Counted from the first letter of the stretch, positions 45,349-54,726 are shown. The stretch: DNA of 64,000 nt from JAGLOK01 sp963676355 (GCA_963676355.1 OY781093.1:620001-684000), one strand, 5' to 3'. Translations and numbers: made by a program. The notes: a model not told the origin generated them from the sequence alone.

Positions 45349-47067
45349 ATGAAAAAACGTTTTATTATCATTATCGTGACACTACTGGTTCTTTCTGTGT
45401 CTATTTTCAGCGCATGTAAGGACAATACAACTCCAGCGGAGGAGACTAAGGCTCCGGCAACAAAAGCAGAGGAAACTGCTGCACCAGAGGAAACTGAAGC
45501 TATGGAGCCCCTTTCAGGCCCAGGCCTTGATGGCATGATGCCTTTTGAAGAAAGAGTTCATATAACAGTTCCTGTTTATGATCGTTCAAAGGAAGGCTAT
45601 CCAGCAGTGGATGACAACTACTATACAAAATGGATACAGGCCGAGTTTGGTGAAAAGGTCAATGTGGACGTTGAGTATGTAGCTATCCCTCGCGGAGATG
45701 TTATGACAAAGTACAACTTGCTTATTACAGCTGGGGACACACCAACTATAATGATGGAATATGACTATCCTAAAGTTGCTCAATGGGCAAATGACGGAGC
45801 TATGCAGGTTATAGACCTTGATGCTTTTGCTGCTGTTGCACCTAATTATTATCAGTCAATGGTTGACAACAATCAGCTTAACTACACAGACATCAATGGC
45901 GAGACATATTTTGTATTATCAGAACGTCCTTATTACAACACGACTTTCACTTATGTAACAGTAGTCCGCAAAGACTGGCTTGATGCAGTTGGACTCGATT
46001 TACCTCAAAATTATGCAGAACATGTTGCAGCAATAGATGCAATAATGGCAGCAGGACTTACAGACACAGCTCCAATGGGGCTTGCACTTCCAAACTCTGC
46101 ATACATCGGAAACTTTGCATTCAGAGACCACCCAGTGGACGAAGCTGAATGGGCAATGCACTCTTCACTTGGAACTCCATGTTTCGCATGGTATCCTACA
46201 GAAAGAATGCTTAAGCGTCAGAATGCAGAATACAACATGGGCTGGTATTCAAGCGAATATGACTTAAATACTGACGTAAGTGGCGCTACAAGCCAAATGC
46301 AGACAGATTTTGTTAACGGAAAAACATACTCATATGGAGGATACATGTCTTCAAGCGTTGATTGGCTGAATGCATTCTATCAGAATAATCCTGATGCCGA
46401 GCTTGCTATTGAGAGCGTAACAAGAGTAGAAGAACCCGGTGTTGTAGATCAGGTTAAATTCCGTGCAGACAATCCATTTGGAATGATAGTTGGATTCTCT
46501 TCACTCGCAGACGCAGACCAACTTAAAGCAGCATGGATGTTTATGGAATGGATGAGCAACGACGAAGTTCTTTTCACACTTGAAAATGGTGTTGAAGGCG
46601 TCACATATGAAATGGGAGAAGATGGACTTCCAGTTGTTAATGCAGACTATCGCGGAGAAGAAATGCTTAACCACAACTTAAACATTGACATGACATGCCT
46701 GGTGCATGCATCCAAAAAAGTTGGAAGCATCGAGCAGACAATTGCAGCTATAGCTCCTCAAGGATTGCCACAGGATTTCACAAAGATGATGACAGACAAC
46801 TACTATGCGCTTAAAGAAGTTGCAGATGACGGCAGAGCCTACTCAGATCCTGTCTTTGCAGTTGCAATCGAATCTGTAAGCGAATACAGCGCATCATTGC
46901 TTGCACTTTATCAAGAATATAGCGTGAAGCTTACAAAATGCGCACCTGAAGAATTTGATGCACTCTATGATGAGTTTGAACAGAAATTCCTTGATGCAGG
47001 ATATCAGGAAGTAATGGACGAACGTCTTGCAGCATATAAATCAGGCAACACAACAAAATTACCTTAA
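45349..47067 (+). CDS. Extracellular solute-binding lipoprotein of transporter 2
   Basis: The ATG at 45349 follows AAGGAGGAAGG; the frame start at 45301 is too early. The 572-residue protein has a lipoprotein signal (lipobox FSAC, Cys23), a Thr/Ala/Glu-rich linker to about residue 55, and the large binding fold (VPVYDRSKEGYPAVDDNYY, then repeated Trp-rich segments such as FMEWMSNDEVLF). It resembles the binding protein at 16346 in size and architecture. It captures an oligosaccharide for the LplB/LplC pair. Neighbouring GH105 and GH112 genes suggest rhamnogalacturonan-derived oligosaccharides; this is inference. Confidence 0.92.
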   Translation: MKKRFIIIIVTLLVLSVSIFSACKDNTTPAEETKAPATKAEETAAPEETEAMEPLSGPGLDGMMPFEERVHITVPVYDRSKEGYPAVDDNYYTKWIQAEFGEKVNVDVEYVAIPRGDVMTKYNLLITAGDTPTIMMEYDYPKVAQWANDGAMQVIDLDAFAAVAPNYYQSMVDNNQLNYTDINGETYFVLSERPYYNTTFTYVTVVRKDWLDAVGLDLPQNYAEHVAAIDAIMAAGLTDTAPMGLALPNSAYIGNFAFRDHPVDEAEWAMHSSLGTPCFAWYPTERMLKRQNAEYNMGWYSSEYDLNTDVSGATSQMQTDFVNGKTYSYGGYMSSSVDWLNAFYQNNPDAELAIESVTRVEEPGVVDQVKFRADNPFGMIVGFSSLADADQLKAAWMFMEWMSNDEVLFTLENGVEGVTYEMGEDGLPVVNADYRGEEMLNHNLNIDMTCLVHASKKVGSIEQTIAAIAPQGLPQDFTKMMTDNYYALKEVADDGRAYSDPVFAVAIESVSEYSASLLALYQEYSVKLTKCAPEEFDALYDEFEQKFLDAGYQEVMDERLAAYKSGNTTKLP

Positions 47068-47089
47068 ATAATTCTGGTAAGACAATGTA

Positions 47090-47117
47090 TAAGGAGCTGT
47101 TTTATTACAGCTCCTTA
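47090..47117 (+). terminator. Stem-loop between binding protein and GH105 gene
   Basis: A perfect 10-base stem TAAGGAGCTG/CAGCTCCTTA with an 8-base loop lies 23 bases after the stop codon. It is followed by A-rich rather than T-rich sequence, so it is more likely an RNA stabiliser or processing site for the abundant binding-protein mRNA than a terminator. Confidence 0.35.
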
Positions 47118-47140
47118 TTAAAAAAGGAAGGCTTAAAGTT

Positions 47141-48181
47141 ATGATAAAACTAAGCTATGATGAAAAAACAATTTTGGAAGCTATGGAAACGATAGTCCAA
47201 AAAACCATGATGATGGACGAGACATGGGACTGGCCGTGCGGAGTCGCTTTTTATGGAATTACTCAGGCTTATTATGTAACAAAAAAGCAAGAGTGGATTG
47301 ATTTTTTGCAGAAAAGAGTGGATGAGTTTATCGAACTTGGACTTCCGCCATGGACAGTTAACACCTGTTCGATGGGGCATTGCCTATTAACATTATATGA
47401 AGTAACAGGCGATGAGAAGTATAACACCGTATTATATGAGGCGATTGAGTATTTAACTCAAAAAGCACTTAAATTCGGTGAAAATGTTTTGCAGCACACT
47501 GTTTCTGTAAAAGATGATTTTCCGGAACAGGCATGGGCGGACACTCTTTTTATGGCTGGATATTTAATGCTGCGTGTTGGAGTGAGGGACAACAACAAAA
47601 AGCTGATAGACGATGCTCTGAATCAATATTTTTGGCACATACAGTTTTTGCAGGATAAAACAAATGGATTGTGGTATCACGGATACAGCCATAAAGCAAA
47701 AAGCAATCTTTCAGGATTTTATTGGGCGCGCGCAAATGCGTGGGCGGCATACACAATGTCTAGAGTTGGAAAAATATTGCCTGAACCATATCTTTATCCG
47801 CCGTTTATGGATGTGCAATGCTCGCTTCGCGACCAGCTTGCGGGGCTTAAAACTTTCCAAACTGAAAATGGGCTTTGGCGCACAGTAATCAATGACGAAC
47901 AATCATATGAAGAGCTTTCGGCATGTTGCGCAATAGCCGCTGCGATTGTTATTAATGGCAACCCACTTCATACAAAACATGCGCAAAAAGCATTGGAGGG
48001 AATTCTTGCGAATATATCCGAAGACGGAAGGCTGCTTAACGTATCGGGTGGGACTGCGGTGATGAGGGATTTGGATGGGTACAGAAATGTATCAAAAACA
48101 TGGACTCAAGGATGGGGACAAGGTCTAGTGCTGGCGTTTTTTGCGGCTGTTTTGAAAAACGATGGCCTTGAAAACGGCTGA
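47141..48181 (+). CDS. Unsaturated rhamnogalacturonyl hydrolase-like GH105
   Basis: The 346-residue (alpha/alpha)6-barrel protein has GH88/GH105 signatures: TWDWPCGVAFYGI near the N-terminus, SMGHCLLTLYEVTGD, the EQAWADTLFMAGYLM segment where Asp134 corresponds to the catalytic Asp of YteR, GLWYHGYSH, FYWARANAWAAY and TWTQGWGQGLVL. YteR-type enzymes remove the unsaturated galacturonyl residue left by rhamnogalacturonan lyases; relatives act on other unsaturated uronyl ends. No signal peptide is present, so it acts on imported oligosaccharides. An AAGGAAGG site precedes the ATG. Confidence 0.88.
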   Translation: MIKLSYDEKTILEAMETIVQKTMMMDETWDWPCGVAFYGITQAYYVTKKQEWIDFLQKRVDEFIELGLPPWTVNTCSMGHCLLTLYEVTGDEKYNTVLYEAIEYLTQKALKFGENVLQHTVSVKDDFPEQAWADTLFMAGYLMLRVGVRDNNKKLIDDALNQYFWHIQFLQDKTNGLWYHGYSHKAKSNLSGFYWARANAWAAYTMSRVGKILPEPYLYPPFMDVQCSLRDQLAGLKTFQTENGLWRTVINDEQSYEELSACCAIAAAIVINGNPLHTKHAQKALEGILANISEDGRLLNVSGGTAVMRDLDGYRNVSKTWTQGWGQGLVLAFFAAVLKNDGLENG

Positions 48182-48351
48182 TATTTTCATCAACTTACGG
48201 ATAAAACACTAAAAATTAAATCATTAAAATCTTATAAATTCAGATACTCTGGTTTAACTTGTTTAATTTTATTAAATAATAACTGATATTAATCAATTTT
48301 CCTGGGATTTTTTCAGTTTCAAATCAATTATATGAAAAAAGGTAATAGAAT

Positions 48352-50541
48352 ATGCGTTCTAATTATATGTCAACAAAAGGATTGTTCACACTGCCGGGCG
48401 AGGCAGGATACGAAGAGCTGACGCTTGAGCTAGCAAAAAGATGGGGAGCGGATGCAATCCGAGACAGCGATGGAACCAAGCTTTCAAAAGAAATAACCCA
48501 GAGCGATTTTGAAATATACTCGACATTGTGTCTTGTTCGCGCGGACAATGAGTGGGCAAAAGCAAACATGGATAAACTTCAGCAAAACTATCTCGTGAGT
48601 TTTCCTGTAATTGCAGAAGATAAAAGTGTTGAAATAGATATACTTAAAGGATATTTTAAACAGCAGTTTGTCATAAATGATAAAGACGATCCCAAGAAAT
48701 ACTGGCAGGTGTTTGACAGAACAACAGGGGATGAAGTATCCGAAGATAAATGGGAATATAACGCTGAAACCAATATGGTGAAGCTTCAAAATATAATACC
48801 GTGGCATAAATACACGGTGAACTTTCTTGTGCATAGAATATGGGAAGAGATATCTATGTATAACCACATAACAAATGACTGGGGAGACAGAGAGCACCTG
48901 ATGGCTATAGATCCGATATATCCGGAATCGCAGGAGCATATGCTGGCCTTTCTGGACAAGTGGCTTGAAGAGCATCCTGACACTGACGTTGTGCGATTCA
49001 CTTCAATGTTTTACAACTTCACATGGATATGGGGCGATAACGAAGATTTTAGATATATCTATTCAGACTGGGGATCATATAACTTTACTGTAAACCCGAT
49101 GTCACTTACATTTTTTGAAAAGAAAAAAGGCTATGCAATGAAATCTGAGGACTTCATAAAAGGTGGTGAGTATAACTCAACACATAATGTGCCGTCGGAT
49201 AGATACCGTGATTGGATGGATTTTATAAACGAGTTTGTCGTGGAATTTGGCAGAAAATGTGTGGATTTGGTGCATAAGCATGGCAAAAAAGCATATGTAT
49301 TTTATGATGATCACTGGATAGGCTTAGAACCACAGGGCGAGCGCTTTGAAGAGTTTAACTTTGATGGACTTATAAAGTGCGTGTTTAACGCATTTGAAGC
49401 AAGGCTGTGTGCAAATTCAAAGGTTGATGTGCATGAGCTTAGACTGCACCCGTATCTTTTCCCCACGGGGCTTACGGGTGAGCCAACTTTTAAAGAAGGC
49501 GGAAATCCGAAGCTTGATGCACAGCGTTTTTGGGTGAAGATTAGAAGAGCATTGATAAGAAAGAGTGTGGATAGGATAGGCTTGGGTGGATACTTGCACC
49601 TGACAGAAGATTTTCCTGACTTTGTAGACTATATGGAGGAACTTACACGCGAGTTTAGAATAATAAATTCTCTTCACGAAAAAGATCAACCGTATTCAGC
49701 GCCATGCAAAGTGGGAATACTGACGGCTTGGGGCAAGCTTCGTGCATGGAGCACCAGTGGGCACTATCATGAGCATCCTGAAAACGAGCTTAACAACATA
49801 CTAGAAAGTTTAGCGGGGCTGCCCATTGATGTTGAGTTTATAAGTTTTGATGAAATAATCAAAAAAGGCATACCTTCTGATATAGATGTGATAATTAATG
49901 CTGGCAGAAAAGACAGCGCATGGAGCGGAGGAGAAAACTGGGGAAACACAGAGCTTGTTGAAGTTCTTACTGAATGGACAGCTAAAGGTAATGCTTTCAT
50001 CGGAGTGGGCGAGCCTTCAGTATACCAAAAGGACGGGCAGTATTTTGCGATGAACTATGTGATGGGGGTTGATCGCGAAGTAGGAAAGACAATATGCAAA
50101 AACAAATATGAGCATATATTAAAAAAAGATAATTTTGTAACAGAATGCGTAGAGAATATTGATTTAGGCGACGGTTATTCGGGAGTATATGCATTGAGCA
50201 GCAATACGCAAGTGATTTTAGATAAAAAGGGTAGTGTGCAGATGGCGACCAATTGCTTTAAAGATGGCAGAGGGGTGTATTTTAACGGCTATAAATTCTC
50301 GGCAGAGAACACAAAGCTTTTGCATAAGACAATTTTATGGGCGGCCAATAAGGAAAAAGAATATTACATGTGGACGTGCACAAATCCTGAAACTGAGTGC
50401 GCATATTTTCCTAACAGCGGCAAGCTGATTGTTATAAACAACAGTTCCGATAAGCAGGTGACCAAGATTGTTACAGGAAGCGGTAAAGATATATCAGTTG
50501 AGATAGAGGGATTTAGCTTTAATTTGTCTGATGTAAAATAA
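48352..50541 (+). CDS. GH112 galactosyl phosphorylase, possibly galactosyl-rhamnose phosphorylase
   Basis: The 729-residue protein matches GH112 throughout: KGLFTLPGEAGYEELTLELAKRWGADAIRDSDGT at the start (in overlapping short segments), DWGDREHLMA, FTSMFYNFTWIWG, the FYDDHWIG site around Asp319/Asp320, FEEGGNPK-like loops and a C-terminal beta-sandwich. Family enzymes phosphorolyse beta-galactosides: galacto-N-biose/lacto-N-biose, or D-galactosyl-beta-1,4-L-rhamnose. The GH105 gene and LplBC transporter just upstream favour the rhamnose type on rhamnogalacturonan fragments, whereas NagA elsewhere in the window leaves galacto-N-biose possible. It yields galactose 1-phosphate. The gene follows a 170-base gap and probably has its own promoter or reads through. 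Confidence 0.9.
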   Translation: MRSNYMSTKGLFTLPGEAGYEELTLELAKRWGADAIRDSDGTKLSKEITQSDFEIYSTLCLVRADNEWAKANMDKLQQNYLVSFPVIAEDKSVEIDILKGYFKQQFVINDKDDPKKYWQVFDRTTGDEVSEDKWEYNAETNMVKLQNIIPWHKYTVNFLVHRIWEEISMYNHITNDWGDREHLMAIDPIYPESQEHMLAFLDKWLEEHPDTDVVRFTSMFYNFTWIWGDNEDFRYIYSDWGSYNFTVNPMSLTFFEKKKGYAMKSEDFIKGGEYNSTHNVPSDRYRDWMDFINEFVVEFGRKCVDLVHKHGKKAYVFYDDHWIGLEPQGERFEEFNFDGLIKCVFNAFEARLCANSKVDVHELRLHPYLFPTGLTGEPTFKEGGNPKLDAQRFWVKIRRALIRKSVDRIGLGGYLHLTEDFPDFVDYMEELTREFRIINSLHEKDQPYSAPCKVGILTAWGKLRAWSTSGHYHEHPENELNNILESLAGLPIDVEFISFDEIIKKGIPSDIDVIINAGRKDSAWSGGENWGNTELVEVLTEWTAKGNAFIGVGEPSVYQKDGQYFAMNYVMGVDREVGKTICKNKYEHILKKDNFVTECVENIDLGDGYSGVYALSSNTQVILDKKGSVQMATNCFKDGRGVYFNGYKFSAENTKLLHKTILWAANKEKEYYMWTCTNPETECAYFPNSGKLIVINNSSDKQVTKIVTGSGKDISVEIEGFSFNLSDVK

Positions 50542-50543
50542 AA

Positions 50544-50574
50544 GCTGTGTCATTTAATAAAGCAATAACACAGC
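50544..50574. terminator. Weak hairpin between GH112 and CheC-like genes
   Basis: GCTGTGT and ACACAGC form a 7-base stem around a 17-base AT-rich loop in the convergent gap. No U-tract follows on either strand. Confidence 0.25.
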
Positions 50575-50598
50575 GTGTAAGATTAAGGAATGTAAGCT

Positions 50599-51180
50599 TT
50601 AGCGGTTTTCAGCCCAATCAACTAACTTCAGATAAGAACTATAATCATTTATCAGATAAAGTTTTCCCGCGGCATCAAGTTTTTTGATCTTAAACATCAC
50701 ATCAATTATTAAAAGCTTGCTGTCAAAAAATATCTCGCCATTGTTTTGAGATAGATATGGGACTTTAATTTCTGCTTTAATTCCGAAAAAGTTAACCATG
50801 CTTGAAATAACATTTCCCAGAATTATATTGCCGATCTCCTGATAGGTGTCTGCAATGATTTCGAGGGCTTCTTCATCTTCCATGTCAAGCTCTTCAAAAC
50901 CTTCAAGATGTTTTATCAGTTTCATGAGCTGGTCATCATCCATGGAAAAGACCGTTCTTCCGCTTAATATATCTCCTACTATTTCCATTATGATTATGTT
51001 GTGGGAGAATGTCGGAAGGTCGCTGCTTGTTTCGGAGGCATAAACATTTGCGGCACTTAATTCCACATGGGAGTCCACCAGCTGACCTATTACGTCAGCA
51101 GCCTTTTGAAGACCTACATTAACACTTTCTTGAAGTGCTTGCGATAATTTGATTTCTGATTTTTTAATGTTTTTCGTCAT
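50599..51180 (-). CDS. CheC/CheX-family chemotaxis phosphatase
   Basis: The 193-residue protein has the CheC pattern: ALQESVNVGLQKAADVIGQLV (about residues 14-34) with the E-x-x-N phosphatase motif, and a second EIGNIILGNVISSMVNFFG (about 118-136), also E-x-x-N. CheC dephosphorylates CheY~P. The gene overlaps the CheY-like gene by 17 bases, and the two with the upstream diguanylate cyclase form one operon. It may therefore reset the partner CheY-like protein rather than a flagellar switch, since no other chemotaxis genes are in the window. Confidence 0.82.
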   Translation of the reverse strand: MTKNIKKSEIKLSQALQESVNVGLQKAADVIGQLVDSHVELSAANVYASETSSDLPTFSHNIIIMEIVGDILSGRTVFSMDDDQLMKLIKHLEGFEELDMEDEEALEIIADTYQEIGNIILGNVISSMVNFFGIKAEIKVPYLSQNNGEIFFDSKLLIIDVMFKIKKLDAAGKLYLINDYSSYLKLVDWAENR

Positions 51181-51541
51181 AATAGACCTTCAATTCATTT
51201 AGTTTTTCTTTTGAGAGAGGCTTTTCTATAAAAAGTTGAGCTCCATTGTTATAGCATTTCTCTTTTTCTGTTTCTAGTATATTCGAACTTAACACAGCGA
51301 TATAGCATTCTTTATTTATTTCTTTAACATATTTTATAACATCTTGCCCAGGTATTTTATCCATAAGTAAGTCTGTGATTACAATATCTATGTCGTTGAA
51401 GTTGTAATGGTGTTTTATTAGTTCTAAAATTTCGCCGTCAGAGAATGACTCACACTCTGCTTCGGGAAAAACTTCATTCAGGATTTTTCTTGAGATTCTT
51501 CTTTGGAACCCAGAGTCATCAATGTGGATTATTTTTAGCAT
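51164..51541 (-). CDS. CheY-like single-domain response regulator
   Basis: The 125-residue receiver domain contains acidic residues Asp8/Asp9, phospho-acceptor Asp57 in VITDLLMDKIPG, a Ser in VLSSNI and a Lys in FIEKPLSK. No output domain is present. The start overlaps the diguanylate cyclase gene by 23 bases and the end overlaps the CheC-like gene. The trio probably links phosphorylation signalling to c-di-GMP; the upstream kinase is not in the window. Confidence 0.92.
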   Translation of the reverse strand: MLKIIHIDDSGFQRRISRKILNEVFPEAECESFSDGEILELIKHHYNFNDIDIVITDLLMDKIPGQDVIKYVKEINKECYIAVLSSNILETEKEKCYNNGAQLFIEKPLSKEKLNELKVYYDEKH

Positions 51542-52988
51542 TCTTTAGCAACTCCTGTTTATATTTACGCTTATTTTCATACATTATTTCATCTGCCTTT
51601 TTTATTAGCTCATCGGTGGTCATATTGCATTCGCTATTATATTCGATAGCACCGATACTTACATTAACTTCAAACTTTTTACCCGCTGTTTTGTTGAATT
51701 TATCAATCCCGCCTAAAATTCGGCCCTCAATTTCTTTAGCGATATTTAACGGACAGTCCGGAAGAATCAGAACAAATTCATCTCCGCCATAGCGTGAAAA
51801 AACTTCATCCTCACGTATTGCTTGTCTTGTAATTTCTGCAAATGATCTTATCAAATCGTCACCATAGTCATGTCCCATTTTATCGTTTACTGTTTTGAGA
51901 TTATTTATATCAAAAAATAATATTGAAAATGGTTTTTTTGATGCTTTGGATTTTGCATATATTGTGTCCAACATGGACATGCCATGTCTTCTGTTGTAGC
52001 ATCCTGTGAGTATGTCGATGCTTGCTTGGTTTCGAAGGCGTTTAAGGTAGTTTGTCCTTTGAATGGAAAGCGAAAAGAGCTGTCCCAGTCTTGTTGTGAT
52101 TTTAAGGTGTGTTTCTGTAAAAACATCGGGGCTGTCTATAAGCACGATATAACCATAATCAATACCTTCAACAACAAGCGGAACAATCAAAATGCTGTGA
52201 AATACATCAATGCTCAACGCAAAATCTCTGCAGTTTATAACATCGTGGCAATCGTTAAAATATGCAGGCTTTTTATAGTTGCTCAGGTTTGTAAAAAGCA
52301 TACTCAGCTTTTTGCTGTCAGATAGATGTTCGTTTGTTCCATATTCATGGATGATATCATAACCGCTTTCGCTCTTTGCTATGATAAATCCCTTTTGACT
52401 GTTAACTATGTTTTTGATTTCCGACAATATAAGTTCTGCAGCATCGGGTATTGTAAGGTTGCCGTCAACGATTGGAGCGATTGTTTTATTCACAGCATCA
52501 TCAATTGCAAATTGCAGCTTGAGCTGCTCTTCGTATACTTTGATAATCTCTTCGCTTGTCATTGTGTCTATCTTGCTGCCGTTTGATTTAATTCGCATTA
52601 AATCAGACAATATATTGGAGTGTTTTATAAACTCCCTGTTCTTTTTTATAAGAAGGCTGCTGGTCTTTTTAACCGAAGCAGTTTTTGTAAATTCCACTAA
52701 GTACAGACTTTCATCTATAGGTTTAACTGTCAGCTTATATGAATCCTGAGTGGTTGTAAGGATTGATTTTTTAAGCAGTCGTTTTTCAGACAGTGCAAAA
52801 GGAAAGTTGTTTTTAATTCCATTTTCTAAAATTGGCAGATAAACTTCATCAATTATATTTAAAATTGAATTATTGTCGAAAATAATCTTTTTTGCGGCAT
52901 TGTTAAAATATTTAATATCATATTCTGAGTTAATAAAGATTATAGGTGTTTCAATCAAGTCTATTGTTTTGTCTAGGTTAATGTTCAT
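51519..52988 (-). CDS. PAS-GAF-GGDEF diguanylate cyclase
   Basis: The 489-residue soluble protein has an N-terminal PAS-like sensor (about 8-105), a coiled linker, a GAF-like domain (about 170-315; ILIVPLVVEGIDYGYIVLID) and a GGDEF domain (about 330-485) with the active site GGDEF at 401-405. An RxxD inhibitory site would sit at 392-395, but it reads RxxE, so c-di-GMP feedback may be weak. It makes cyclic di-GMP from GTP. It is the first gene of the leftward operon with the CheY-like and CheC-like genes, and its sensor has no membrane helix. Confidence 0.92.
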   Translation of the reverse strand: MNINLDKTIDLIETPIIFINSEYDIKYFNNAAKKIIFDNNSILNIIDEVYLPILENGIKNNFPFALSEKRLLKKSILTTTQDSYKLTVKPIDESLYLVEFTKTASVKKTSSLLIKKNREFIKHSNILSDLMRIKSNGSKIDTMTSEEIIKVYEEQLKLQFAIDDAVNKTIAPIVDGNLTIPDAAELILSEIKNIVNSQKGFIIAKSESGYDIIHEYGTNEHLSDSKKLSMLFTNLSNYKKPAYFNDCHDVINCRDFALSIDVFHSILIVPLVVEGIDYGYIVLIDSPDVFTETHLKITTRLGQLFSLSIQRTNYLKRLRNQASIDILTGCYNRRHGMSMLDTIYAKSKASKKPFSILFFDINNLKTVNDKMGHDYGDDLIRSFAEITRQAIREDEVFSRYGGDEFVLILPDCPLNIAKEIEGRILGGIDKFNKTAGKKFEVNVSIGAIEYNSECNMTTDELIKKADEIMYENKRKYKQELLKNAKNNPH

Positions 52989-53219
52989 ATTCGTTTCTTT
53001 CTATTATAATACAGGCAAATATTAAAATATTTGGCTACCTATGACTGCTATTATATTATTTCCACGAAACGAAAGAATGTGCATTTAAATCTTTATCTAT
53101 ATATATTCTTATCGGTTGTTTGTAATTGCTTCAATAGTAGCAATTACAAGCGGTAGTTAATTTTATCAAATAGATTGTGTAAAATCAATTTGAATATGTA
53201 TGATTTTTCACTTCTTATA
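52989..53219. other. 231-base region with an 11-base perfect inverted repeat
   Basis: Arms TTGTAATTGCT (53120-53130) and AGCAATTACAA (53139-53149) pair perfectly around an 8-base loop. It lies downstream of the hydrolase stop and in the 5' leader of the diguanylate cyclase gene, both on the minus strand. It has no U-tract, so it may be an operator or leader hairpin rather than a terminator. No promoter boxes are clear. Confidence 0.4.
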
Positions 53220-54578
53220 TTAATTTGAGTTAATAAACTGTGAAATATCAGATATAACAGCTTCATCAACGTTGAGCAGCTCATAATAGTCATCAGGGGA
53301 AGGGGGTTGACCTGCTTTTGTCATCAAATGCCCCAGTCCGGGGTATGATATAAGCAAAACATTATTTTTTTTGCCTAGCGCTTCATTTAAAGCGTTAAAA
53401 TCATCCATCGACACCTGATAGTCGCTCTCGCCTTGTAAAATAAGAAGAGGCCTTTTTATAGCCATAGCGCGAGATATAACATCATAATCTTTTAGATAAA
53501 GCCAGTATGCTGCGCTTATATTAAACATTTTGCTTGCGGATTTTTTTGAACCCTCTTTTAGTGAATCGACATTTTCGCTCATCTTTTTTGCTTGAAACAA
53601 TGATATTCTTTCATTTAAGGATAATTTATCATCTAGATTGAAAATATATTCATACTGCATGACCATTAGCTCATTCAAAGGAGTAACTGGTGCGCCCACC
53701 ATAATATATCCTCTTGCGTCGGGAGTGATTTCTGCGATTCGGGGAATCATCATGCCGCCTAGCGAGTGCCCTAGAATAAATATTTTTTCGGAGTTAATTT
53801 TAGATATTGATTTTGCAGTTACAAAAGCAGCAGAAGCATCTAGCACAGTCTCTTCCTCCACGGTTGACTTTTCATCAAAACTTTCGGGATATACAAGAGT
53901 GCGCTTATCATAGCGCAAAACTGCAACACCCTGCTGTGCCAATCCCCATGCGATATCCCTGAATGGAGATTGCCTTCCAACAGTTTCGTTCATGTTGTTT
54001 GGACCGGAGCCATGCACAAGTATTAAAAGTGGAAAAGGCCCTTCGCCCGTGGGAGTAGAAAGCACTGCAGGAAGCTCGTACTCTCCTGATTTTATAAAAA
54101 GACTCTCCTCTAAAACGCCTTCCGGTGGCTGAGGAACATCTGCACCTTGAAGTGCTGGGCTATCTTCGTTTGTAAGATAGTGAAGCCCTGATATTTTATT
54201 CGTACCGCTTTTGTAAGTGACCTTGAAATCTATGCATTGGTTTTGGAATGCCGTTTTAATAATTATGTTGTCAAACCCGATCTGGCTTTTATACTCATAC
54301 TCATATATGTTTACGTATTCACCATACTGCGTGGTTAAGCCTTCCCAAATATTTTTGAGCGTCTTTTTGCCTGTGAGCAGTCTCATTACAAAATCATACC
54401 TGTGATTTTGAATAGCGCCTTTGTAGTTTGAGGCTGCAAGCTCTTCAACGAGCTTGCCCGCATCTTCTGCGAGGTCGGATTCAGTTGGTGTACCATTTGT
54501 TGGGCTTTTTGAGCATGAAGTTAAAATGAAAACTACTGTAAATGCAATACACAAAACTATATATAGACTTTTTTTCAT
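53220..54578 (-). CDS. Lipoprotein alpha/beta hydrolase with DUF3887 domain
   Basis: The start at 54578 follows an AGGAG site by 6 bases; the longer frame to 54638 adds 20 residues without one. The 452-residue product has a lipoprotein signal (lipobox LTSC, Cys22), a DUF3887-like domain (about 35-130), and an alpha/beta hydrolase domain (about 140-450) with oxyanion loop VHGSGPNNMNE, nucleophile elbow GHSLGGMM and the late GLGHL His. It should be a surface-anchored esterase or peptidase. It lies 149 bases downstream of the DUF4956 gene on the same strand, with a terminator between, so it is probably a separate unit. Confidence 0.85.
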   Translation of the reverse strand: MKKSLYIVLCIAFTVVFILTSCSKSPTNGTPTESDLAEDAGKLVEELAASNYKGAIQNHRYDFVMRLLTGKKTLKNIWEGLTTQYGEYVNIYEYEYKSQIGFDNIIIKTAFQNQCIDFKVTYKSGTNKISGLHYLTNEDSPALQGADVPQPPEGVLEESLFIKSGEYELPAVLSTPTGEGPFPLLILVHGSGPNNMNETVGRQSPFRDIAWGLAQQGVAVLRYDKRTLVYPESFDEKSTVEEETVLDASAAFVTAKSISKINSEKIFILGHSLGGMMIPRIAEITPDARGYIMVGAPVTPLNELMVMQYEYIFNLDDKLSLNERISLFQAKKMSENVDSLKEGSKKSASKMFNISAAYWLYLKDYDVISRAMAIKRPLLILQGESDYQVSMDDFNALNEALGKKNNVLLISYPGLGHLMTKAGQPPSPDDYYELLNVDEAVISDISQFINSN

Positions 54579-54672
54579 CATTAACTCCTGCTTATAATTT
54601 GTTACAAATATTATATATCTGCCAAGTTTGTTTGGCAACTTCTGCCTGTTTAATCTAGTTGCTAGAACAAAT

Positions 54673-54701
54673 AAAAAAGGCCTTGATTAAATCAAAGCCT
54701 T
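54673..54701 (-). terminator. Rho-independent terminator of the CotH/VTC/DUF4956 operon
   Basis: On the minus strand AAGGCTTTGATT pairs with AATCAAGGCCTT (two-base loop region) and is followed by TTTT. It lies 26 bases after the DUF4956 stop. Confidence 0.8.
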
Positions 54702-54726
54702 GTGATGATTTAGAAAAATCAATTTG

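Noticed and set aside
48484..48975. 163-residue open frame on the minus strand
   Set aside because: Antisense to GH112; composition and lack of start signal mark it as a shadow frame.
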